DNA from: CAZSWS01 sp964610765
GTDB lineage: Bacteria > Bacteroidota > Bacteroidia > Bacteroidales > Tannerellaceae
Assembly (NCBI GenBank): GCA_964610765.1
Contig: CAZSWS010000005.1
Coordinates: 1 to 64,000 of the forward strand
DNA length: 64,000 nucleotides
Reading direction: 5' to 3'
The translations under genes were made by a program, and so were the position numbers. The notes under the pieces were generated by a model. That model ran no database searches. It saw only the letters and a list, made by a program, of their open reading frames with translations, and had not been told where the DNA came from. How positions within the stretch are numbered: position 1 is the first letter of the stretch; every line of letters begins with the position of its first letter. Shown piece after piece: positions 36,925 through 46,343 of this stretch.

Positions 36925-37246
36925 CATTAATTCCCTCTATCAATCTTATTAAAACACCAGGCTGTGCCCCAATAATACCCCTAGACAACATTTCTTCTCG
37001 GTATTGATTTACACATGCCTCCTATTCATCCTATTTAACTTGTCTTTTTCTTGCAGAAGCACTACCCGAGTTTACATCTTTAACCGATCACTCCTACCGG
37101 GGTTTATCTTTCTGAAAGAGGTGGAACAGTAAGTTTTTATAACTGTAATCTATTTATTCGATTCAATTCACACAAGAATAGAGCTTTTCAAATAAATTTA
37201 AAGAAAGAAGCGCCTGCTTTAGGAGGGAAAGAATGGCAAAAACAGT

Positions 37247-37254
37247 ATCTTTGT
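37247..37254 (+). promoter_or_regulatory. -7 box of the transaldolase gene
   Basis: TATCTTTG at 37247-37254 fits TAnnTTTG and would give an 80-base leader. The -33 region has no good TTTG. Confidence 0.5.
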
Positions 37255-37340
37255 CTGGCTTGTAAAACAAACTTATAAATCAATAAGTGAAAAGCACATT
37301 CAAGCCTCAAAGACAACAATAATTTTTTAAAACTACCTAT

Positions 37341-37991
37341 ATGAAATTTTTTATTGATACAGCTAACTTAGAGCAAATTAAAAAAGCCCAAGAGCTTGGA
37401 GTATTAGATGGCGTAACGACCAATCCTTCATTAATGGCCAAAGAAGGAATAAAAGGTAATGATGCAATCATGGCTCATTATAAGACAATTTGTAACATTG
37501 TAGATGGGGATGTAAGTGCTGAAGTCTTATCAACCGATTATGACGGGATGATTAAAGAAGCAGAAGAGTTAGTAAAAATAGATGACAAGATAGTTGTAAA
37601 AATACCTATGATATATGACGGAATACGTGTAATTAAATATCTTTCGTCAAAAAATATCAAAACAAACTGTACCCTTATTTTTTCCTCCGGACAAGCTCTA
37701 TTAGCAGCTAAAGCCGGTGCTACGTATGTTTCTCCATTTTTAGGCAGATTAGATGATATTTCAACTGAAGGAATTGATTTGATTGCAGACATCCGCCAGA
37801 TTTATGATAACTACGACTTTGACACTCAAATACTAGCTGCCTCTATACGCAATCCGATGCATATCATCAATTGTGCAAGAATTGGAGCCGATGTGATTAC
37901 CTCGCCGCTAGATTCTATTCTATCACTACTTAAACATCCGCTTACTGACAGTGGTTTAGCCAAGTTTATTGAAGATTCAAAGAAACTTTAA
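37341..37991 (+). CDS. small transaldolase / fructose-6-phosphate aldolase family (MipB/TalC)
   Basis: A 216-residue TIM-barrel class I aldolase of the short transaldolase subfamily. The Schiff-base lysine is K87 in VVKIPM, and the N-terminal FIDTANLEQIKKA and TTNPSLMAKEG motifs match. Position 133 (in YVSPFLGRLDD) is Phe, as in transaldolases; E. coli FsaA, a true fructose-6-phosphate aldolase, has Tyr there. On family knowledge this favours transaldolase activity in the pentose phosphate pathway, despite the usual database name. Single gene between a repeat-rich spacer and the OPT gene. Confidence 0.9.
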   Translation: MKFFIDTANLEQIKKAQELGVLDGVTTNPSLMAKEGIKGNDAIMAHYKTICNIVDGDVSAEVLSTDYDGMIKEAEELVKIDDKIVVKIPMIYDGIRVIKYLSSKNIKTNCTLIFSSGQALLAAKAGATYVSPFLGRLDDISTEGIDLIADIRQIYDNYDFDTQILAASIRNPMHIINCARIGADVITSPLDSILSLLKHPLTDSGLAKFIEDSKKL

Positions 37992-38037
37992 TACTAAAAC
38001 ATAATACAATTATCCAAAAACATTAATTAAAGGAAGT

Positions 38038-38109
38038 GGCACAAAGAAGAAGTTCAAAAAGCCAGCCGTAAAGTTTTATCACCAAAGATAAGACCAGGCT
38101 CTTTGTGCC
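38038..38109 (+). ncRNA. structured intergenic RNA candidate upstream of the OPT gene
   Basis: In the 148-base gap between the transaldolase and OPT genes, GGCACAAAG (38038-38046) pairs with CTTTGTGCC (38101-38109). AGCC (38060-38063) pairs with GGCT (38097-38100), stacked on the first stem. GTTTTATC (38073-38080) pairs with GATAAGAC (38087-38094) with one G-U. No U tract follows, so it is not a standard terminator. It could be a leader element for the OPT gene or a processing site. No known riboswitch class is recognised. Confidence 0.35.
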
Positions 38110-38139
38110 CGAATGTAAACCAACTAAAAGTAACACATC

Positions 38140-40179
38140 GTGATAGAAGAAGAAAAAGACTTGCTTGACTTACCGGAAAACGCTTTCACAGAGTTAAAAG
38201 AAGGTGAAGAGTATAATCCCGTCATGTCTCCTAACAAACAGTACAAAGAGATAACACCTTGGTCTGTATTTTGGGGATTAATCATGGCTGTTTTGTTTAG
38301 TGCAGCAGCAGCTTACCTCGGACTGAAAGTAGGACAAGTGTTTGAAGCGGCTATCCCTATTGCCATTATAGCAGTAGGCTTATCCTCTGCTTTTAAGCGT
38401 AAAAACTCTCTGGGAGAGAACGTAATGATTCAATCTATTGGAGCCAGTAGCGGCGTGATAGTGGCCGGAGCCATCTTTACGTTGCCCGCACTATACATCC
38501 TCCAAGCTAAATATCCGGAAATAACCATTAGCTTCTTTAAAGTATTCATGAGTTCCTTGCTAGGAGGTATTCTGGGTATTTTATTTTTGATACCCTTCCG
38601 TAAGTACTTCGTATCGGATATGCATGGAAAATATCCTTTTCCTGAAGCAACTGCCACCACACAAGTACTTGTTTCCGGTGCTAAAGGCGGTAACCAGGCA
38701 AAACCATTAATCTTTGCCGGTCTTATTGGGGGTATCTATGATTTTATCGTTGCCACATTCGGAACCTGGTCTGAAGTGTTCACTTCGCGCGCCCTTCCTT
38801 TTGGAACAATGATAGCCGAAAAGGCCAAACTGCTATTCAGCGTAAATATTGGAGCTGCTGTGTTGGGACTTGGGTTTATTATTGGTTTAAAATATGCCAT
38901 CATCATCTGTGCCGGCTCTGCCTTAATTTGGTTTATCCTTGTGCCGTTACTGCCATTACTTGGCGACACCTTGTTGCAAGGTATCAATCCGGCAGCTTAT
39001 CTGGAAGGTACTGCACTGGCTAAAGTAGGAGGTATAGCTGCCGCTAGTCCGGAGATTATATTTACTGAAATGGCACGCCACATAGGGATTGGCGGTATTG
39101 CAATGGCCGGAATTATTGGTATTGTTAAATCCTGGCCCATTATTAAAGGAGCTGTAGGTCTTGCTACGAAAGAAATGAAAGGCGGAGCAGCTAACGAAGA
39201 TGCGCTGAAAGAAATAAAGCGTACACAACGCGACCTATCTATGAAAATCATTTTAATTGGAGTCATTCTTGCTCTAATAGCCGTCTTTATATTTTTCTGG
39301 CTAGGAGTCATGAATAATCTATTTTATGCTATTGTAGGTATTTTAGTAGTTGCTATCATCACCTTCCTATTCACTACTGTAGCAGCCAACGCAATCGCTA
39401 TTGTAGGGTCGAACCCCGTATCAGGAATGACACTAATGACTCTTATCTTAGCGTCAGTTATCATGGTAGCTGTAGGTCTGAAAGGAACCGGAGGAATGGT
39501 GGCAGCCCTAATCATGGGAGGAGTAGTCTGTACGGCTTTATCTATGGCAGGAGGTTTTATCACCGACTTAAAAGTAGGTTACTGGTTAGGCTCAACACCG
39601 GCTAAACAACAATCATGGAAGTTCTTAGGTACACTCGTATCAGCTGCAACCGTAGGAGTAGTAATGATGATTCTAAACGAAACATACGGATTTGTGGGAG
39701 ACGGACCACAAGTATTGGTAGCCCCTCAAGCCAATGCAATGGCTGCGGTTATTGAACCGCTCATGTCAAACACGGGAGCACCCTGGCTACTTTATGGCAC
39801 AGGTGCATTGATTGCTATACTTTTGACCTTTGTCAAAATTCCTGCACTACCTTTTGCATTAGGTATGTTTATTCCTTTGCATCTCAATATTCCCTTACTC
39901 GTGGGTGGAGCTATCAGTTGGTATGTAAGCACACGCAGTAAAGATCAGGCACTGAACCGTGCACGTCTAGATAAAGGAACCCTATTAGCATCCGGATTTA
40001 TAGCCGGAGGAGCGTTGATGGGCGTAGTGAGTGCTTCCTTGCGGTTTGGAGGTATTGATTTGATGATGAGTGATTCATGGATAAATGGAAATGGAGCTCA
40101 ATTCTTATCTATAGGTATGTATGTATTGATTATTGCATACTTAGCTAAAAGCTCACTAAATGCTAAAAAAGAAGACTAA
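38140..40179 (+). CDS. OPT-family oligopeptide transporter
   Basis: A 679-residue inner-membrane transporter with about 15 hydrophobic helices. It has OPT-family features: LGLKVGQVFEAAIPIAIIAVG near the N terminus, GKYPFPEATATTQVLVSG, and the late LPFALGMFIPLHLNIP segment. It probably imports oligopeptides or metal-chelate-like compounds. Translation starts at GTG 38140: an in-frame stop at 38131 rules out an upstream start and no nearby ATG keeps the conserved LPENAFTELKEGEEY head. The SpoIID-like gene follows 17 bases later, likely co-transcribed. Confidence 0.9.
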   Translation: MIEEEKDLLDLPENAFTELKEGEEYNPVMSPNKQYKEITPWSVFWGLIMAVLFSAAAAYLGLKVGQVFEAAIPIAIIAVGLSSAFKRKNSLGENVMIQSIGASSGVIVAGAIFTLPALYILQAKYPEITISFFKVFMSSLLGGILGILFLIPFRKYFVSDMHGKYPFPEATATTQVLVSGAKGGNQAKPLIFAGLIGGIYDFIVATFGTWSEVFTSRALPFGTMIAEKAKLLFSVNIGAAVLGLGFIIGLKYAIIICAGSALIWFILVPLLPLLGDTLLQGINPAAYLEGTALAKVGGIAAASPEIIFTEMARHIGIGGIAMAGIIGIVKSWPIIKGAVGLATKEMKGGAANEDALKEIKRTQRDLSMKIILIGVILALIAVFIFFWLGVMNNLFYAIVGILVVAIITFLFTTVAANAIAIVGSNPVSGMTLMTLILASVIMVAVGLKGTGGMVAALIMGGVVCTALSMAGGFITDLKVGYWLGSTPAKQQSWKFLGTLVSAATVGVVMMILNETYGFVGDGPQVLVAPQANAMAAVIEPLMSNTGAPWLLYGTGALIAILLTFVKIPALPFALGMFIPLHLNIPLLVGGAISWYVSTRSKDQALNRARLDKGTLLASGFIAGGALMGVVSASLRFGGIDLMMSDSWINGNGAQFLSIGMYVLIIAYLAKSSLNAKKED

Positions 40180-40196
40180 TTTAAAATGATTTTTTC

Positions 40197-41513
40197 ATGC
40201 AGCAAGCACCTATTATAGATGTGGGTATCATGACCGAGAAAGCCGTATCATTTGTGTTATACGGCGACTGGGTCAATACTCAAAACGGACAAATCGTTAC
40301 AGGTAATCAACGTGTTTTCGGTGGAAACGAGCGTGTCTTATATGAAGGCAAATCGTACCACGAAATACTTTTTGAGCCTTTTTCAAACGATGCCTATTTT
40401 GAACTTAAAACAGTCGTGATTGGCAAGAGTTTCCATTGGGAACACAAGACAGACCAATCATTCAAAGGAGCATTATACCTAAAAGCGGTAAGCGAAGGCG
40501 TGCTCGTTATTAATCAAATTGATATTGAAACCTATTTAAGCAGTGTCATCTCGTCAGAAATGAGCAGTACAGCTTCTTCTGAATTTCTAAAAGCACATGC
40601 TGTTATTTCTAGAAGTTGGCTTCTCGCACAACTAGAAAAACATCTGGAAATCAACAAGCTAGATGAAAAATATCAATCCTTTTTGGCTGATAAAGCTGAA
40701 CTTGTACGATGGTACGACAGAGAAGAACACGAAAAGTTTGACGTTTGTGCCACTGACCATTGTCAGCGCTACGAAGGAATTACAGTACCCATCAACGATA
40801 AAGCCAAAATGGCTGTTTATAACACCCGGGGAGAAGTACTGGTGTATAAAGGAATCATTTGTGACGCTCGCTTTTCTAAATGCTGTGGAGGCATTTCAGA
40901 ACTCTTCGAAAACACTTGGGAACCGATTCGTCACGAATATCTTACCGAGGTTAGAGATATGCCTGAGCAAGAAATGCCGGATTTAACGATTGAAGAAAAT
41001 GCAGTAGAATGGATACGTTCATCTCCCGAGGCATTTTGCAACACATCTGACCCCGAAATTCTTAACCAGGTATTAGTCAATTACGACCAAAAGACCAAAG
41101 ACTTTTTCCGCTGGACCGTATCTTATACACAGGAAAAGCTAGCCGGACTTATTGAAGAAAAAACCAGTCTTCACTTTGGTGAGATTTTAGATTTAATACC
41201 CTTGGAGCGTGGAAAATCAGGGCGAATCATCCGATTAAAGGTTGTAGGAAGTAAACTAACATATATTTTTGGCAAAGAACTGGAAATTCGCAAAATACTT
41301 TCAGACAGTCACCTGTATAGTTCAGCTTTTGTATGTGACAAACTGGACTATGTTGATGATGTACCTCAACGTTTTCAACTTGTGGGAGCCGGATGGGGAC
41401 ACGGAGTTGGTCTATGTCAAATTGGTGCGGCAGTGATGGGTGAAAAAGGATATAAGTACGAACAAATCCTTTTTCATTACTTCAAAGATGCCATGATAAA
41501 AAAGAAATACTAA
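40197..41513 (+). CDS. SpoIID/LytB-domain protein
   Basis: A 438-residue protein of the SpoIID/LytB family, whose members include peptidoglycan lytic transglycosylases and amidase enhancers. The domain begins near residue 75. The conserved SSEMSSTASSEFLKAHAVISRSW segment carries the family's Glu, followed by CGGISELFENTW and the C-terminal GAGWGHGVGLCQIGA motif. No signal peptide is visible at either the ATG 40197 or nearby, odd for a wall enzyme. A cysteine-bearing insert (DVCATDHCQRYEG) is present. It follows the OPT gene closely. Confidence 0.85.
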   Translation: MQQAPIIDVGIMTEKAVSFVLYGDWVNTQNGQIVTGNQRVFGGNERVLYEGKSYHEILFEPFSNDAYFELKTVVIGKSFHWEHKTDQSFKGALYLKAVSEGVLVINQIDIETYLSSVISSEMSSTASSEFLKAHAVISRSWLLAQLEKHLEINKLDEKYQSFLADKAELVRWYDREEHEKFDVCATDHCQRYEGITVPINDKAKMAVYNTRGEVLVYKGIICDARFSKCCGGISELFENTWEPIRHEYLTEVRDMPEQEMPDLTIEENAVEWIRSSPEAFCNTSDPEILNQVLVNYDQKTKDFFRWTVSYTQEKLAGLIEEKTSLHFGEILDLIPLERGKSGRIIRLKVVGSKLTYIFGKELEIRKILSDSHLYSSAFVCDKLDYVDDVPQRFQLVGAGWGHGVGLCQIGAAVMGEKGYKYEQILFHYFKDAMIKKKY

Positions 41514-41535
41514 ATAGTTGTAGCTGCTGATAGGT

Positions 41536-41922
41536 TTATTTATCTACCCAATAGGTGCTTAAAAAGATTAGTAAACCTATCAGTACTGCTAAAATAAACA
41601 GAAACCACCAGATTCTATTTTCCAGCGGCAGTTTGCGAAGAAAGGGAATATGTTTTGCCAACCCGGATACTGCCTCGACTCCCTCTAATGGTTCACTCCC
41701 ATCAAAGATTTCATAGCCGGCATTTTTCATTACCTCAAAAGCAGCAGGCGCATCTTGATCAAGCACATCAATACTTACTTCGAAATTACTTAACCCCGGA
41801 TAGAGCTGTCCAATATGTTCATTACGGATAGTGGCTTCTATTCCCTCTGATCGGAGCAAAGATTGCAACATCTGCGCTTCAGTCAGATGTGCAAAACGAG
41901 CTATTTCAACTAATTTACTCAT
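41536..41922 (-). CDS. DUF2007 small membrane protein
   Basis: A 128-residue protein with an N-terminal DUF2007 (putative signal-transducing) domain, about residues 1-70: VEIARFAHLTEAQMLQSLLRSEGI and VSIDVLDQDAPAAFEVMKNAG. A single C-terminal transmembrane helix follows (about 108-124, WFLFILAVLIGLLIFL). I chose ATG 41922; the upstream ATG at 41985 adds residues unlike the family. Function is unknown. Convergent with the SpoIID-like gene. Confidence 0.75.
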   Translation of the reverse strand: MSKLVEIARFAHLTEAQMLQSLLRSEGIEATIRNEHIGQLYPGLSNFEVSIDVLDQDAPAAFEVMKNAGYEIFDGSEPLEGVEAVSGLAKHIPFLRKLPLENRIWWFLFILAVLIGLLIFLSTYWVDK

Positions 41923-42046
41923 AGGTGTTTCAAATATAATAAATATATCCTTTTGCAGGCAAAGCATATACAAGCTTTTCAACAAAAGTATAGGTGCTTA
42001 CTTTAATTATAATGCTCACTTTTAACTATCCATGTTTTTTCCATAG

Positions 42047-42931
42047 CTATGGAATCATAAACTCTGCTCCGGCAGTATAGGTAGTTTTATAATCGTTCTC
42101 AAAAAAGAAACTTTTAGCAATCCGGTATTTTCCGGGTTTGAATGCATAATTGATGTATGAAATATTGTGAGCCATCTTACTTATAGAGTCATTAGGAGGT
42201 ATGATTATAGCAAGATTGTGTTCGACTTTGGCATAGCTGATTGAATACCATCTGTTGTTTTGAAAAACATTGAGAAAGAAACTCGATCCATCTCCAAAAG
42301 TAACTGCCTTATCTGCCTTATTATACATAGTTACTAAAATATACGTTTCATTATACATTGTATCTACCTGAGCTGTCATACGAACAAACGTATCGTTTAA
42401 TTCCATTTCAACAGGTATTATTTCCACTTTTTTCCAGTCAATTATTTTACTTCGTGCATCAGCCTCTCGTACAAGTTCGAAGGACTGATTACTATTAATC
42501 GTACGAATAGTTTTGTATATTCTACATGGTCCCAACGGCTGGTAACCTATATCTTTTGCTAAATCCATCTTTAATGTATCTTTAGCCCCGGGTTGAAGTG
42601 TAAGAGATGTTGTATCCTGCTGACGTACTTTTACTTTTTTCCAAGTCCCATAGGTTTTCTGCTCAAAACGATATTCGGCATTATATATAACCGGTAATAA
42701 GCTTTGATTTTCCAAAACAACCAAAGAAATAGAGTCATATAGCAATTCTGCATGCATAAGAATCTGGTCTGACTCAATTGTGTCAGGCAATAAGATTGTT
42801 TCTGTTGCTAATTCTGTTTTATTTTCAGGAGCAATGCTTTTTTGATTTTGAGAATCCTTCTGTTTACAGGATAGCAAAATATAAAAAAGCACTAACACCA
42901 ACAATCCGGATGATAATTTTCTTATTCTCAT
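42047..42931 (-). CDS. lipoprotein with two bacterial Ig-like (Big_14-type) domains
   Basis: A 294-residue exported protein with signal peptide and lipobox-like ILLSC (Cys22). Two related beta-sandwich domains follow, at about 55-150 and 175-290. Each has the pattern of an LV..ENQS / VTMYNKADKAVTFGDG strand, a W-K or W-Y aromatic position, a 'proline-glycine' turn and a closing PGKYRI or PCRIYK strand, as in Big_14-type domains. No enzymatic motif. It stands alone; the 263-base gap to gdhA holds the gdhA terminator only. Confidence 0.7.
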   Translation of the reverse strand: MRIRKLSSGLLVLVLFYILLSCKQKDSQNQKSIAPENKTELATETILLPDTIESDQILMHAELLYDSISLVVLENQSLLPVIYNAEYRFEQKTYGTWKKVKVRQQDTTSLTLQPGAKDTLKMDLAKDIGYQPLGPCRIYKTIRTINSNQSFELVREADARSKIIDWKKVEIIPVEMELNDTFVRMTAQVDTMYNETYILVTMYNKADKAVTFGDGSSFFLNVFQNNRWYSISYAKVEHNLAIIIPPNDSISKMAHNISYINYAFKPGKYRIAKSFFFENDYKTTYTAGAEFMIP

Positions 42932-43119
42932 GTAATTAAGCGATTTATTACCAACTAACTAGGCAAAGCGATTTGCATGACAATAAAGATGAAAAATATT
43001 TCTCAACTATTTTCTGCTTTCACCTACTTTTTTTAGACTTGGATACGCACCAACTATTTCTATTTCCCTTTCAGGCTTTCTAGTGCTTAACTTGGAGTAT
43101 CAAAAAGATTAGAAATACG

Positions 43120-43157
43120 AAAAACAATAAAGGCAAACTTCAACAGCCTGCCTTTAT
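43120..43157 (-). terminator. terminator of gdhA
   Basis: On the minus strand ATAAAGGCA pairs with TGCCTTTAT (arms 43149-43157 and 43127-43135) around a 13-base loop, followed by TGTTTTTC. Confidence 0.75.
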
Positions 43158-43194
43158 CCATTAACAAAAAAACATAAAACTCATCTAAAGAAAA

Positions 43195-44529
43195 CTATAT
43201 AATTCCTTGCGCCATTATGGCTTTTGCTATTTTTATAAATCCGGCTACATTCGCTCCTTTCACGTAGTTAATATAACCATCTTCTTGTTTTCCATACTTC
43301 ACGCACTGTTCATGTATGGAATACATAATTTGTTTCAATTTCTGGTCAACTTCCTCTCTTGTCCAGCTTAACTTCATCGCATTTTGGGTCATCTCTAGCC
43401 CTGAGACAGAAACACCCCCTGCATTGGCAGCTTTACCCGGCGCGTACAATATTTTCGCCTTTAAGAACTCTCCTACTGCCTCAGGAGTCGAAGGCATATT
43501 AGCCCCTTCAGACACGGCAATACATCCATTTTTCAAGAGCGTTCGTGCGTCATCACCTATGAGTTCATTCTGGGTAGCACTAGGCAATGCTATATCACAC
43601 ACTTCACCCCAAGGGCGAGCGCCTTCTACATATTTACAGCCGTACTTCTCAGCGTATTCTCGAATACGCCCGCGATACTCATTTTTCAGTTCCTTGACAT
43701 AAGCCAGCTTTTCCGCATCAATCCCATCCGGGTCATAAATATACCCATCCGAATCAGATAGCGTAACCGGCTTAGCTCCCAATTCAATAAGTTTTTCAAC
43801 GGTATGTTGGGCTACATTACCAGACCCTGAAACACAACAAATTTTATCTTTAATGTCCAGGTTGCGGAGTTTCATCATTTCAAGCAGGAAGTAAACATTG
43901 CCATAGCCTGTTGCTTCCGGTCTAATCAGCGAGCCACCAAACTCAATCCCTTTGCCGGTAAATGTTCCGGTGTTCTCTCTCGCCAGCTTTTTATACATTC
44001 CGTACAGATAGCTTACTTCACGTCCACCTACACCTATATCTCCGGCAGGTACGTCTGTATCTGCACCAATATGTCTCCATAATTCGAGCATAAAAGCCTG
44101 ACAAAAACGCATTATTTCAGCATTTGATTTGCCTCTTGGACTAAAATCCGATCCTCCTTTAGCTCCACCCATTGGTAGCGTAGTCAGTGAGTTTTTAAAT
44201 GTTTGCTCAAAAGCTAAGAACTTAAGAATAGATAAATTGACAGAAGCATGAAAGCGAATTCCTCCTTTATACGGTCCTATTGCATTATTATGCTGTACCC
44301 TATAACCCATATTGGTATGTACAGAGCCCTTATCATCCATCCATGTAACCCGAAAAGTCAATATACGATCCGGAATACAAAGACGTTCTATCAAGTTAAA
44401 CTTATCAAACTCCGGGTGCTCATTATAAGCATCTTCCACGGTCATCAACACTTCTTCTACAGCCTGATGATATTCCGATTCATTAGGAAATCTTCTCCTT
44501 AAATCATATAGGATATCTTTTGCTTTCAT
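43195..44529 (-). CDS. gdhA: NADP-type glutamate dehydrogenase
   Basis: A 444-residue hexameric-type GDH making glutamate from 2-oxoglutarate and ammonium. The substrate loop GPYKGGIRFH (K88), catalytic PMGGAKGGSDF (K124) and DVPAGDIGVGGRE are intact. The Rossmann loop SGSGNVAQH is near residue 238. Length and the GADTDVPAGD segment fit the small NADP-dependent class used by Bacteroides for ammonia assimilation. Single gene with promoter box and terminator. Confidence 0.96.
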   Translation of the reverse strand: MKAKDILYDLRRRFPNESEYHQAVEEVLMTVEDAYNEHPEFDKFNLIERLCIPDRILTFRVTWMDDKGSVHTNMGYRVQHNNAIGPYKGGIRFHASVNLSILKFLAFEQTFKNSLTTLPMGGAKGGSDFSPRGKSNAEIMRFCQAFMLELWRHIGADTDVPAGDIGVGGREVSYLYGMYKKLARENTGTFTGKGIEFGGSLIRPEATGYGNVYFLLEMMKLRNLDIKDKICCVSGSGNVAQHTVEKLIELGAKPVTLSDSDGYIYDPDGIDAEKLAYVKELKNEYRGRIREYAEKYGCKYVEGARPWGEVCDIALPSATQNELIGDDARTLLKNGCIAVSEGANMPSTPEAVGEFLKAKILYAPGKAANAGGVSVSGLEMTQNAMKLSWTREEVDQKLKQIMYSIHEQCVKYGKQEDGYINYVKGANVAGFIKIAKAIMAQGII

Positions 44530-44587
44530 TGTGGGTTGGTTAGTTCATAGAATTTAAAAACGAAAGTATAAATTCATTTTATCAGTG

Positions 44588-44595
44588 CAAATGTA
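44588..44595 (-). promoter_or_regulatory. -7 box of the gdhA promoter
   Basis: TACATTTG on the minus strand (44595 to 44588) fits TAnnTTTG, about 60 bases before the gdhA ATG. The rest of the 341-base spacer up to cbiB (44596-44870) shows no ORF and no recognisable B12-box. Confidence 0.5.
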
Positions 44596-44870
44596 GTAAA
44601 TATTCGTCATAAAAAAATCATTTTTAAAACAAAAAGTTCAAATAAATATCACTTTGCAATAATTAACACTCAACTCTAAGACATATGCTACATGCGCCGT
44701 AATCCTCTCACAGTATGCAATTAAAAGAAGCATCTTGACTATGAGTAACATACGATGATTCAGCAACCATCAACAAGGGCGTTCTACCCATCTAAAGCGA
44801 ATTCATAGGGCGACCTTTCATCTGTTCCGTTTTAAATGCTTAATTTTGATTGTTTATATATGAGAACAAC

Positions 44871-45821
44871 ATGTTTGAACAAGTAAATTGGCATGATTTT
44901 CTATTGGTAGTGGCTTTTCTAGTCGGCTGGCTTGCAGATGTTATTCTCGGCGATCCGCAGCGACTTCCACACCCTATCGTTGGATTCGGGAAAATCATTT
45001 CTGTAGGTGAAAAGGAATTAAATCAAGGAGCCGGAAGGTTTTGGAATGGACTGGCTTTAAGCATGTTTCTTATATTAATGACACTATTCATCTCATATAT
45101 GACATTGTTTGTGATAGGTCATTTCAGCAAAACCGCTTTATATATCCTACTAGCCATTGGCGTATTCTATTGTTTAGCCGGCAGAACACTTCGTTCAGAA
45201 GTAAAAGCCGTATTTAAGGCAGTTAACGAAAGCACAGAACTAGGTCGTAAACAGCTAAGTAGAATTGTAGGAAGAGACACCTCAACGCTGACTCCACAAG
45301 AAATACGAACAGCAGCACTCGAAACTTTATCAGAAAACTTAAGCGATGGAGTGATAGCCCCTATGTTTTGGTATGCCCTCATGGGACTTCCGGGTATGTT
45401 GACTTATAAAATGGTTAACACGCTTGACTCTATGATAGGCTATAAGAACGAGCAGTACAAAGACTTTGGAAAAGCGGCCGCTAAAATAGACGATATCTTG
45501 AATTATATCCCGGCACGCATCACTGCCTTTTTAATGCTAGCCGTATCAGGGCAACTTAATAAGTTTAAATTCGTTGCTAAATTTGGCAAGAAACACGCCA
45601 GTCCGAATGCCGGCTATCCGGAAGCGGCTTTGGCAGGCATACTGAACTGTCGCTTTGGAGGTACGCATGAATATTTCGGACAGTCAGTCGAAAAACCATT
45701 CATTGGAAATATAGATAAAGAATTAACGGATGAAGATATGCACAAAGCAATCAGCATCAATCAATGGGTTGAACTGGTCTTTGGTCTAATAGTGTGTATT
45801 CTGATTTACTTCTTTCATTAA
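44871..45821 (+). CDS. cbiB: adenosylcobinamide-phosphate synthase
   Basis: A 316-residue polytopic inner-membrane protein that attaches the aminopropanol arm to adenosylcobyric acid. CbiB/CobD signatures: the N-terminal GWLADVILGDPQRLPHPI (about 16-33), TLRSEVKAVFKAV, LSRIVGRDTSTLTPQEIRTA and ETLSENLSDGVIAPMFW, and the ending HEYFG. I chose ATG 44871; the frame continues upstream only to a TTG at 44850. First of five late cobalamin genes (cbiB-cobU-cobT-cobS-cobC). Confidence 0.94.
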   Translation: MFEQVNWHDFLLVVAFLVGWLADVILGDPQRLPHPIVGFGKIISVGEKELNQGAGRFWNGLALSMFLILMTLFISYMTLFVIGHFSKTALYILLAIGVFYCLAGRTLRSEVKAVFKAVNESTELGRKQLSRIVGRDTSTLTPQEIRTAALETLSENLSDGVIAPMFWYALMGLPGMLTYKMVNTLDSMIGYKNEQYKDFGKAAAKIDDILNYIPARITAFLMLAVSGQLNKFKFVAKFGKKHASPNAGYPEAALAGILNCRFGGTHEYFGQSVEKPFIGNIDKELTDEDMHKAISINQWVELVFGLIVCILIYFFH

Positions 45822-45831
45822 AGTATAAATA

Positions 45832-46341
45832 ATGAGAAAAATAATTTTAATCACCGGAGGACAGCGATCAGGTAAAAGCAGCTATGCTCAAAAGTTAGCC
45901 TTGTCCCTCTCTGATAATCCTATTTACATGGCTACTTCACGCATTTGGGATGACGAGTTTAAAGACCGTGTAAAACGACATCAAGCAGATAGAGATGAGC
46001 GTTGGCATACAATAGAGGAAGAAAAAACGTTGAGTAAGCATCATGTAGAAGGTAGAACAATAGTTGTTGATTGCGCTACACTATGGGCTACGAACTTTTT
46101 CTTTGATTTAAAAAGCGATATTGACCTATCCTACCAAAAAATAGTGGCAGAGTTTGATGCTTTCACCAATCAAGAAGCCACGTTCCTTTTTATTACCAAT
46201 GAAATTGGCATGGGAGGCACATCACCCGATAATGTTCAACGTAAATTTACTGACTTATTAGGCTGGGTTAATCAATATATTGCTTCCCAAGCTGATGAAG
46301 TAATTTGCATGATAAGTGGCATTCCTTTAAAAATTAAATAA
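45832..46341 (+). CDS. cobU: adenosylcobinamide kinase / guanylyltransferase
   Basis: A 169-residue bifunctional enzyme phosphorylating adenosylcobinamide and transferring GMP to it. The P-loop GGQRSGKSSYAQ is at residues 8-19, and NEIGMGGTSPDNVQRKFTDLLG with the C-terminal part matches CobU/CobP. The guanylylation His is in the KRHQADR segment. It begins 10 bases after cbiB. Confidence 0.94.
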   Translation: MRKIILITGGQRSGKSSYAQKLALSLSDNPIYMATSRIWDDEFKDRVKRHQADRDERWHTIEEEKTLSKHHVEGRTIVVDCATLWATNFFFDLKSDIDLSYQKIVAEFDAFTNQEATFLFITNEIGMGGTSPDNVQRKFTDLLGWVNQYIASQADEVICMISGIPLKIK

Positions 46342-46343
46342 AC

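Noticed and set aside
44530..44870. Possible cobalamin riboswitch upstream of cbiB
   Set aside because: No B12-box-like core or convincing multi-stem layout could be recognised by eye.
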